This document shows positions 15,133 to 19,750 of a stretch of 19,750 bases of DNA, in pieces. The stretch lies in contig JAFZRR010000037.1 in assembly GCA_017619815.1 (NCBI GenBank), positions 1-19,750 on the forward strand, read 5' to 3'. The notes beneath the pieces were generated by a model, which was not told where the DNA came from, did no database searches, and saw only the letters and a list, made by a program, of their open reading frames with translations. Each line of letters opens with the position of its first letter. Position 1 is the stretch's first letter. Made by a program: the position numbers and the translations under genes. The DNA comes from Bacilli bacterium. Its GTDB lineage: Bacteria; Bacillota_I; Bacilli_A; RFN20; CAG-826.

Positions 15133-15158
15133 AAGAGGTTGCGATTAACCTCTTTTTT
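15133..15158. terminator. Bidirectional terminator between ffh and trmD
   Basis: AAGAGGTT (15133-15140) pairs with AACCTCTT (15147-15154) around GCGATT. T residues follow on the plus strand (15153-15158) and A residues precede (15125-15131), giving a T-run on the minus strand too. It serves the convergent ffh and trmD operons and overlaps the trmD stop codon. Confidence 0.88.
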
Positions 15159-15930
15159 ATTTGATAAATTTGTGTCCTTTTTCTATTGCGTCGGTTTCCC
15201 ATTTTGGGGTTTCGTCGCTTTCGAGTTCTTTAAGTAGTTTCATTTCTTCTTTACTTAAATTTCTTTTTTCTAATAGTTCAGGACGTAACTCTTTTGTGAT
15301 CTTGAGAGCTTGTTTCTTTCTCCATTTGTTAATGGCGGTGTGATTACCACTATAAAGGATATCTGGAATCTTATCTCCGTTATAATCGAATGGCTCTGTA
15401 TATTGTGGATATTCTAGTAAACCATCTTCGAATGATTCCTCAACAATACTATCTTCACTAATTGCGCCATCAATCAATCTAATGATCGAATCAGCAATAG
15501 CCATAGCCCCAATTTCTCCTCCGGTAAGAATATAATCACCGATAGAAATTTGTTCATCAACATACTTATTTACTCTTTCATCAATACCTTCGTAATGACC
15601 ACATAAAAGTATGAGGTTTTGTTGACTGTTTTGTAATTTATGAGCTAATTTTTGGTCATATTGTTGGCCTTTTGGGGATAACATAATGACTTTAGAATTG
15701 TCATCTTTGACATCATTAATGCAGTCGATAATTGGCTGACACTTCATGATAAGTCCCGCTCCGCCTCCGACAGGCGCGCTGTCGACACGACCATACTTAT
15801 CTTTAGTGTAATCACGGATATTAACGATAGATATTTCGACTAATTCTTTAGCGATAGCACGCTTAATAATGGAATTAGTTAAAAAGCCATCAAACATTTC
15901 TGGAAATAATGTAAGTATAGTTATTTTCAT
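15157..15930 (-). CDS. trmD: tRNA (guanine-N1)-methyltransferase TrmD
   Basis: This 257-residue SPOUT-fold homodimer methylates G37 of tRNAs with SAM and prevents frameshifting. Signatures are LTLFPEMFDG (7-15), VGGGAGLIMK (54-63), LLCGHYEGIDERV (108-120), the knot motif IGDYILTGGE (130-139), and SGNHTAINKWR with the basic C-terminal helical domain. By eye, the position of the E. coli general base Asp169 is occupied by Glu165 (VEESF), and the usual YTRP reads YTEP. Both are substitutions that an alignment should verify, and neither suggests loss of function by itself. The start overlaps the rimM stop by 3 bases, so it is the last gene of the rpsP operon. Confidence 0.95.
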   Translation of the reverse strand: MKITILTLFPEMFDGFLTNSIIKRAIAKELVEISIVNIRDYTKDKYGRVDSAPVGGGAGLIMKCQPIIDCINDVKDDNSKVIMLSPKGQQYDQKLAHKLQNSQQNLILLCGHYEGIDERVNKYVDEQISIGDYILTGGEIGAMAIADSIIRLIDGAISEDSIVEESFEDGLLEYPQYTEPFDYNGDKIPDILYSGNHTAINKWRKKQALKITKELRPELLEKRNLSKEEMKLLKELESDETPKWETDAIEKGHKFIK

Positions 15931-16436
15931 AGCATGCCCTCGATAACTTCTATATATATTTTCTTATCATTAATATCAACTTTTTTGATGAATTGCTTCA
16001 CAAATGGGACAAAGAAATCTTTACCGTTTGTGCGTTTTACTCTTAAGGTAATTTGAGCAGGAAATTCTTCAACTTTAATGACTTTTCCAAGCTCATTTTT
16101 AGATTGATCAATAATGGAACAACCCACTAAATCTTCGTAAAAGTAATAACCTACTTCCAAATCATTTCTATCTTTGATAGTGTGAATTTCGAAGCCTTTA
16201 AATTCCTTTGCGGACTCTGGATTATCAATCCCTTCTAATTTCACAAAAACGATTTGACCAGACATGCGGAAATTAGCCACAGTCATTTCTAATCTTTCAT
16301 CTGTGTTTTCGTTATAGAGATATACTTTGTTACCTTTTGCGTATCTCTTTTTAGGACTATCGGTAGTAGAAAAAACCTTGAAGGTTCCATCAAGTCCATG
16401 TGAATCGATTATTTTTCCAATCTTTAAATAGCTCAT
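15927..16436 (-). CDS. rimM: Ribosome maturation factor RimM
   Basis: This 169-residue factor assists 30S head assembly and binds S19. The N-terminal RimM domain starts LKIGKIIDSHGLDGTFKV (4-21). The C-terminal PRC-barrel-like domain has YYFYEDLVGCSI (about 95) and FFVPFVKQFIKKVD. It ends in ATGA-type overlap with trmD, whose partner role in 30S/tRNA maturation is conserved. No good ribosome site precedes the ATG. Instead, a perfect palindrome with a T-run, resembling a terminator, lies only about 10 bases before it, at the end of khpA. RimM and TrmD output may therefore be set by read-through of that hairpin. Confidence 0.93.
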   Translation of the reverse strand: MSYLKIGKIIDSHGLDGTFKVFSTTDSPKKRYAKGNKVYLYNENTDERLEMTVANFRMSGQIVFVKLEGIDNPESAKEFKGFEIHTIKDRNDLEVGYYFYEDLVGCSIIDQSKNELGKVIKVEEFPAQITLRVKRTNGKDFFVPFVKQFIKKVDINDKKIYIEVIEGML

Positions 16437-16446
16437 ACTTTTACCA

Positions 16447-16470
16447 AAAAAGAGGACTAGTCCTCTTTTT
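16447..16470 (-). terminator. Intra-operon palindrome/attenuator between khpA and rimM
   Basis: A perfect 24-base palindrome (AAAAAGAGGACT followed by its reverse complement) is centred on the khpA TAG stop. As RNA it gives a GC-containing stem with CUAG loop and a U-rich 3' side, and one extra U follows on the minus strand. It lies inside the operon, so it may be a partial terminator or an RNA-processing site. Confidence 0.65.
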
Positions 16471-16720
16471 CATCATCAAATGATTCAAATCTTAAGAAGA
16501 TGCGACGGTCTTCACTTCTACCTGCGACAGAAATAATTTCTCTGAGGGAGTTGGCCACGATGCCATATCTTCCGATAAGGCGAGCGGTATCTTCTTTTTC
16601 CGCAGCAACGAGAATGTTAACGTCTTTTCCGTTTGAATCTTCATCAATACGAATTAAAACGGATTTTGGTTCTTCAACTATTGGATCAATGAGAGTACGA
16701 ATAATCTTCTCGTAATCCAT
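16457..16720 (-). CDS. khpA: KH-domain RNA-binding protein KhpA (YlqC)
   Basis: This 87-residue protein consists of one KH domain. The GXXG RNA-contact loop appears as IGRYGIVANSLREI (49-62), preceded by the VLIRIDED strand and followed by RIFLRFESF. KhpA pairs with KhpB (Jag) in Gram-positives to bind many RNAs and influences cell length and division. Its place directly after rpsP (3 bases) is the conserved arrangement in Firmicutes. The C-terminus DDEKED is acidic. The B. subtilis ylqD gene, which follows ylqC there, is absent. Its stop codon lies at the centre of a perfect palindrome. Confidence 0.93.
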   Translation of the reverse strand: MDYEKIIRTLIDPIVEEPKSVLIRIDEDSNGKDVNILVAAEKEDTARLIGRYGIVANSLREIISVAGRSEDRRIFLRFESFDDEKED

Positions 16721-16723
16721 ACG

Positions 16724-17068
16724 TTATTCTGCTTTCTTTGCTTTTGCGGTTGTTTTCTTAGCAGCTGGTTTTTTAGCAGCTTTCTTTTCTGCTTTTTCTG
16801 CTGGTTTTTTGCTTTCAGCGTATTTGGCCATTAAACCTTTTTTGCTGAAGACAGCTTTAACTGTGTCAGATGGGATAGCACCTAAATTTAACCATTTGAG
16901 GGCTAATTCTTCATTGATAACTGCACTTTCGATACCTTTGGCTGGATCGAGGTAACCAATTTGTTCAACTGGTTTGCCATCTCTAGCAGTACGGGAATCG
17001 ATAGCAACGATTCTGAAGAACGGATCCTTATGACGACCGATTTTTGTTAATCTAATTTTGACAGACAT
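16724..17068 (-). CDS. rpsP: 30S ribosomal protein S16
   Basis: This 114-residue protein is S16, an early-binding 30S subunit protein. The core is MSVKIRLTKIGRHKDPFFRI (1-20), then RTARDGKPVEQIGYLDP, and LALKWLNLGAIPSDTVK near residue 65. The start at 17068 is set by this canonical beginning and by GGAG (17077-17080) at 8 bases; an in-frame ATG at 17125 lies upstream of the -35 and is not transcribed. After the core comes an unusually long low-complexity tail of about 28 Lys/Ala residues (AEKAEKKAAKKPAAKK and on), making it longer than the roughly 80-90 residues of E. coli and B. subtilis S16. It is the first gene of a four-gene minus-strand operon. Confidence 0.95.
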   Translation of the reverse strand: MSVKIRLTKIGRHKDPFFRIVAIDSRTARDGKPVEQIGYLDPAKGIESAVINEELALKWLNLGAIPSDTVKAVFSKKGLMAKYAESKKPAEKAEKKAAKKPAAKKTTAKAKKAE

Positions 17069-17096
17069 AATAGTAACTCCTTTTTTACCGTCATAT

Positions 17097-17125
17097 ATTC
17101 TATTGAATAGATAAATAGGTGTCAA
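17097..17125 (-). promoter_or_regulatory. Strong sigma-A-type promoter of rpsP-khpA-rimM-trmD
   Basis: On the minus strand, consensus TTGACA (17125-17120) and TAGAAT (17102-17097) are exactly 17 bases apart. The mRNA would start near 17090, giving about 22 leader bases with an AAAGGAG site. Confidence 0.88.
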
Positions 17126-17143
17126 GCAAAAATGCTTTACACT

Positions 17144-18280
17144 TTATCTTTTTCTTTTAATTTTATTAATTAAAGGATGAATTAGTGGATAAACGTATAG
17201 ATTTGCGGTAATTAAAACTAACGCAAAAATGATAGATAAAACGATACCTAAACTATTATTTGTAATGCCTTTAATATCGGTATCAAAATTTTTGAATAAG
17301 AAATAGATTAAGAAACCTAATCCGTATCCGATAATAGTAACGATTAAGTTGATGATAAAGAATACAATTCTTTTCTTGTTTTCTTGTTTGTTCTTATAAC
17401 TACCGAAGTTTGCGCATTTATATGTCATGAGCATATATAGAAAGAAACAGACCACAATTGTTATGACAAACGGCACCAAGAGAACTTTGTTATTCGTTTT
17501 TGCGTAAACAGGACTCAATAATGAGAATGCGATTACACCAATGACTGGAATGATGAACGCTAAGAAGATCATGATATTGGACTTCAATGTATCGACGAAT
17601 GCTTTTCCAAAACTTTGGTTCTTTCCATCATAAACAACAAAGGATTCATCTTCTTCATTACGATATTCTTTCTCATAGAGAAGCGGACGACTATCACCGA
17701 TTTCTAAATCGACCATTTCCATGTCTTCGTTTTCTATTATTTGATTGGATTCTTTGACCGTTTTTGGCTTTTGGTTCAAAACAACGATAGTGAATTGATC
17801 TTTGTATTTATTGAGTTGTTCACTTAATTCAATGCTTGTACCATTCGCTTCATCATTTAAATCGACAAGCATATAGGATGGTGATAGTTCATTTATCTTC
17901 TCAAATATTGCCGCGATTTTCAAATTCTTATCGTTTTCTGTATTAACAGGGAAATTCTTTAATTCGAGTAATTGTTCTTGAACGTTTTGGACTTTTTCTT
18001 TCTTTTCTTTCTTATCCACAACAAAGCAAAGGTCTACTTTGATGAGGGAATTGACCGCTAAGAAGAATAGTGTTTTTTCATCATCTTCGTTTGGATAGAT
18101 TTTCACTCCGTCAATAAAGAATTCGCCTTTGTCTAAGGCTTGGTCCTTTAATTTGAGGAATTTATAAATATAAAAAGATGAGTATTCTATATAGTTAATC
18201 TCACCCTTTTCATAATTAAATGAAACTTCTTCTTTTGGAGAGTTTTTTCCTAAGATTAAGCCACCTTTTAGTTCTATCAT
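17144..18280 (-). CDS. Unrecognised protein: degenerate ABC-ATPase-like domain plus four membrane helices
   Basis: This 378-residue protein is not one I recognise by name. Its N-terminal half (1-230) follows the layout of an ABC ATPase. EEVSFNYEKGEINYI (17-31) and GEFFIDGVKI (52-61) match the strands flanking a P-loop, KIAAIFEKINELSPSYMLVDL (121-141) matches the helix and Walker B strand after the signature, and DQFTIVVLNQ (161-170) matches the H-loop strand. Walker A is replaced by IEYSSFYIYKF, the signature LSGGQ is absent, and the Walker B glutamate and H-loop histidine are not evident, so ATP hydrolysis is unlikely. Four membrane helices follow (about 236-258, 264-286, 303-330, 344-368), then a KIKRKR tail. 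ATG 18280 is chosen because the -10 box lies immediately upstream; earlier in-frame ATGs lie in or before the promoter. No ribosome site is present. Confidence 0.7.
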   Translation of the reverse strand: MIELKGGLILGKNSPKEEVSFNYEKGEINYIEYSSFYIYKFLKLKDQALDKGEFFIDGVKIYPNEDDEKTLFFLAVNSLIKVDLCFVVDKKEKKEKVQNVQEQLLELKNFPVNTENDKNLKIAAIFEKINELSPSYMLVDLNDEANGTSIELSEQLNKYKDQFTIVVLNQKPKTVKESNQIIENEDMEMVDLEIGDSRPLLYEKEYRNEEDESFVVYDGKNQSFGKAFVDTLKSNIMIFLAFIIPVIGVIAFSLLSPVYAKTNNKVLLVPFVITIVVCFFLYMLMTYKCANFGSYKNKQENKKRIVFFIINLIVTIIGYGLGFLIYFLFKNFDTDIKGITNNSLGIVLSIIFALVLITANLYVYPLIHPLINKIKRKR

Positions 18281-18287
18281 AGATAGC

Positions 18288-18296
18288 ATTATATCA
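18288..18296 (-). promoter_or_regulatory. Extended -10 promoter, probably leaderless, of the ABC-like membrane gene
   Basis: On the minus strand TG-A-TATAAT occupies 18296-18288. The start codon at 18280-18278 begins 7 bases after the box, where transcription would be expected to start. No convincing -35 exists. Confidence 0.65.
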
Positions 18297-18314
18297 TGTA
18301 AATAAATAAAGTGA

Positions 18315-18343
18315 TTGAAAAAGAAATACGAGGTTGTTAATAT
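18315..18343 (+). promoter_or_regulatory. Promoter of rplS
   Basis: TTGAAA (18315-18320) and an extended -10 TG-T-TAATAT (18335-18343) are 17 bases apart. It is divergent from the minus-strand promoter at 18288-18296. The predicted transcript starts near 18350, leaving a long leader of about 90 bases before the rplS ATG. Confidence 0.55.
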
Positions 18344-18349
18344 ATTAAA

Positions 18350-18438
18350 GCATGTTTTTTGGACATGATACGGGTGCTCCGCTGTCAAACTTGAGAATGA
18401 ACACCAAGAGAAATCGTTAGAAGGAGGTCAAACTAATT
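18350..18438 (+). ncRNA. Possible structured rplS (L19) mRNA leader
   Basis: The roughly 90-base untranslated region is longer than other leaders in the window. It has a CATGT (18351-18355) / ACATG (18363-18367) hairpin and a possible GGTG (18373-18376) / CACC (18402-18405) stem with inner CTC/GAG pairing, and ends with a near-perfect AAGGAGGT ribosome site (18421-18428). Firmicutes are known to carry an autoregulatory L19 leader, but I cannot confirm the family structure by eye. Confidence 0.35.
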
Positions 18439-18786
18439 ATGAATAATAATTTAGTCAATGAAGTCACCGCCAGCCAAATCAGAAAAGACTTACCAGAATT
18501 CTCCTCTGGTGACGAAGTCAAAGTCTCCGTTAGAATTATCGAAGGCAACAAGTCTCGTATTCAAAATTTCCAAGGCGTCGTTATTTGCCGTCGTGGTGGT
18601 GGTGTGAGCGAAACCTTTACCGTTCGTAAGATGTCAAGTGGCATCGGTGTGGAAAGAACATTCCCAATCAATTCTCCTGTTATCGCCGGCATTACAGTTG
18701 TCCGTCGCGGTAAAGTCAGAAGAAACAAGATTACTTACATTCGTAAGCTTTCCGGTAAATCCGCTCGTATTAAAGAAATTCTTTAA
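18439..18786 (+). CDS. rplS: 50S ribosomal protein L19
   Basis: This 115-residue protein is L19, at the 30S-50S interface of the ribosome. Recognisable segments are DLPEFSSGDEVKVSVRIIEGNKSRIQ (about 17-42), FQGVVICRRGGGVSETFTVRK (43-63), GIGVERTFPINSPVI and the basic end RGKVRRNKITYIRKLSGKSARIKE. Length is standard. AAGGAGGT lies 10 bases before ATG 18439. A strong terminator follows 12 bases after the stop, so it is a single-gene unit. In B. subtilis it comes right after trmD; here the inverted rpsP-trmD block and the ABC-like gene stand between ffh and rplS. Confidence 0.97.
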   Translation: MNNNLVNEVTASQIRKDLPEFSSGDEVKVSVRIIEGNKSRIQNFQGVVICRRGGGVSETFTVRKMSSGIGVERTFPINSPVIAGITVVRRGKVRRNKITYIRKLSGKSARIKEIL

Positions 18787-18798
18787 TCACAACTCATT

Positions 18799-18828
18799 AA
18801 AAGAGCTCGATAAAAGAGCTCTTTTTTT
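18799..18828 (+). terminator. Intrinsic terminator after rplS
   Basis: AAAAGAGCTC (18799-18808) pairs perfectly with GAGCTCTTTT (18816-18825) around a 7-base loop, followed by a run of seven Ts ending at 18828. Confidence 0.9.
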
Positions 18829-18841
18829 GTACGCTACGCGG

Positions 18842-18870
18842 TTGCATCTATTGGTTAAAACTCATATAAT
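18842..18870 (+). promoter_or_regulatory. Promoter of lepB-rbgA
   Basis: TTGCAT (18842-18847) and perfect TATAAT (18865-18870) are 17 bases apart. The transcript would start near 18877, and an AGGG (18884-18887) lies 6 bases before the lepB ATG at 18894. Confidence 0.78.
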
Positions 18871-18893
18871 GAGAAGGAAAAATAGGGCAAAAC

Positions 18894-19691
18894 ATGAAAA
18901 GAAAGATAAAACTCATTATTTGGCCAATCATTTACTTGGTGCTCATTATCAATGTGTGCATCTCTTTCATTTTGGTTTTTAGATCTTATTATTATCGTTC
19001 AATTTTCGTTTCTGGTTCATCGATGGAACCAACACTTCATGGCACCGTTTCCGACCGTGTTGACTATGGTATTATCGATGACCACAATAGTGCGATTAAT
19101 CGTATCAAACGTTTCCAAATTATTACTACCTATTATCCATTCATTGGCTCCACAGACTATAAAGGTGGGTATGTCCATGGTGAAGAAAACATCATTGATG
19201 AAAATGAAGCCTCATACAAAATTAAAAGAGTGTATGCACTTCCTGGTGAAACAATTAAGTTTGTTGTTGATCCAGAATTAATGGCTCAAGCTAAAGCCAA
19301 AGGTGAAATTGAACCATTTGGTAATGAAACACAAGCATTAGCGCAACAAGCACTACAAGTTCAAATCAAGGAAAACGGTAGTGATGAATTTAAATATGTG
19401 AAGATTAATTTCAAACGCCGTATTGATACCAAGAAATTAGGTGAATACGTCGATAAAGAGTTTGTTCTTGGCGATGACGAATATTGGGTTATGGGCGATA
19501 ACTACAGCGCTTCATCAGACTGTTTTTCAAAGAAAGAACCTATTTATAAAGACAATATTGTCGGTGTTTTGGTGGCTATTGAAGGCACATGCAAGATTGA
19601 CGCTCATATCGATCCAAATTCCACAGTGGATGGTACAAAGATCTCTTATCAATGCAAGCAAAGAAAGAGACATTTCCCAACATATTACTAG
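18894..19691 (+). CDS. lepB: Type I signal peptidase (LepB/SipS)
   Basis: This 265-residue membrane-anchored Ser-Lys protease removes signal peptides from exported proteins. One N-terminal membrane helix (about 6-30) precedes box B, SGSSMEPTL, with the catalytic Ser43. Box D, KIKRVYALPGET, provides the general base Lys111. Box E appears as VMGDNYSASSDCFS (199-212), in place of the usual GDN...S.DSR. An inserted region rich in Ala and Gln (about 128-165) between the Lys box and box E makes it larger than minimal Bacillus SipS (about 184 residues). Signal peptidase is needed for signal-peptide proteins such as the subtilase at 6499. The stop is followed 9 bases later by rbgA, so the two form an operon, as in streptococci. 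Confidence 0.93.
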   Translation: MKRKIKLIIWPIIYLVLIINVCISFILVFRSYYYRSIFVSGSSMEPTLHGTVSDRVDYGIIDDHNSAINRIKRFQIITTYYPFIGSTDYKGGYVHGEENIIDENEASYKIKRVYALPGETIKFVVDPELMAQAKAKGEIEPFGNETQALAQQALQVQIKENGSDEFKYVKINFKRRIDTKKLGEYVDKEFVLGDDEYWVMGDNYSASSDCFSKKEPIYKDNIVGVLVAIEGTCKIDAHIDPNSTVDGTKISYQCKQRKRHFPTYY

Positions 19692-19700
19692 GAGATAATT

Positions 19701-19750
19701 ATGAATAACATCCATTGGTTTCCTGGACATATGAATAAAGCTCTCCACGA
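19701..19750 (+). CDS. rbgA: Ribosome biogenesis GTPase RbgA (YlqF), N-terminal fragment
   Basis: Only the first 16 codons are in the window. They read MNNIHWFPGHMNKAL, which matches the I-x-WFPGHM-x-KA start of YlqF/RbgA, the circularly permuted GTPase required for late 50S assembly. The ribosome site GGAG (19691-19694), overlapping the lepB stop, is 6 bases upstream. Position after rplS-lepB is the conserved order in Firmicutes. The gene is cut by the window end. Confidence 0.85.
   Translation, partial: MNNIHWFPGHMNKALH

Noticed and set aside
17069..17125. ATG at 17125 (minus strand) as the rpsP start, giving 19 extra residues
   Set aside because: It would start translation upstream of the -10 and at the -35 box, and S16 homologues start at the MSVKIRL segment, which has its own AAAGGAG site.
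17124..17137. AAGCA/TGCTT hairpin as a terminator for the ABC-like membrane gene
   Set aside because: The stem is only five pairs and is not followed by a T-run on the minus strand; it overlaps the rpsP -35 box.
1..19750. CRISPR arrays, tRNA/rRNA genes, insertion sequences, phage attachment sites
   Set aside because: No regularly spaced repeats, cloverleaf-like segments, transposase motifs or flanking direct repeats were seen on either strand.

Overview
The window is AT-rich and reads cleanly in the standard code. TGG is used for tryptophan, and TGA appears only as a stop (ylxM, rimM). Gene content and order match the conserved low-GC Gram-positive (Bacillota) block known from Bacillus subtilis: yloU-yloV(fakA)-recG-plsX-rnc-(smc)-ftsY-ylxM-ffh-rpsP-ylqC-rimM-trmD-rplS-(lepB)-ylqF. 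The reduced spacing and the missing members (no smc between rnc and ftsY; no fapR, fabD, fabG or acpP around plsX) suggest a streamlined Bacilli lineage, for example an uncultured gut relative of Erysipelotrichales or RF39-type Mollicutes. That placement is inference; no rRNA gene is present.

Layout. Positions 1-703 hold the 3' end of an acyltransferase-3 type membrane protein. It is followed by a COG2407 (FucI/AraA-like) protein and a small four-helix membrane protein. From 2600 the conserved block begins: an Asp23 family protein, FakA, and an unusual Pr6Pr-like membrane protein fused to a C-terminal DUF2188-like domain, closed by a terminator. At 5719-8748 sits a two-gene secreted cassette: a candidate lipoprotein and a divergent S8 subtilisin-like protease without a recognisable propeptide. 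It has its own promoter and runs without a gap into recG. Then plsX-rnc-ftsY-ylxM-ffh form one tight, overlapping operon ending in a bidirectional terminator.

From 15157 to 17125 the rpsP-khpA-rimM-trmD operon lies on the minus strand. It is a precise inversion relative to B. subtilis, with a strong sigma-A-type promoter. Next to it, also on the minus strand, is an unrecognised 378-residue protein whose N-terminal half looks like an ABC ATPase that has lost its P-loop, followed by four membrane helices. The plus strand resumes with rplS (with a possible structured leader), lepB, and the first codons of rbgA.

Functionally the block joins fatty-acid activation (FakA makes acyl-phosphate, PlsX feeds acyl-phosphate into phospholipid synthesis), DNA repair (RecG), RNA processing (RNase III), protein targeting (FtsY, YlxM, Ffh, with signal peptidase I downstream) and ribosome or tRNA maturation (S16, KhpA, RimM, TrmD, L19, RbgA). 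The most novel parts are the protease cassette spliced in ahead of recG, the degenerate ABC-like membrane protein, and two genes whose start codons lie 7 bases after a -10 box, implying leaderless mRNAs. There is no gene-free stretch longer than 300 bases, and I saw no tRNA, rRNA, CRISPR array or insertion sequence.
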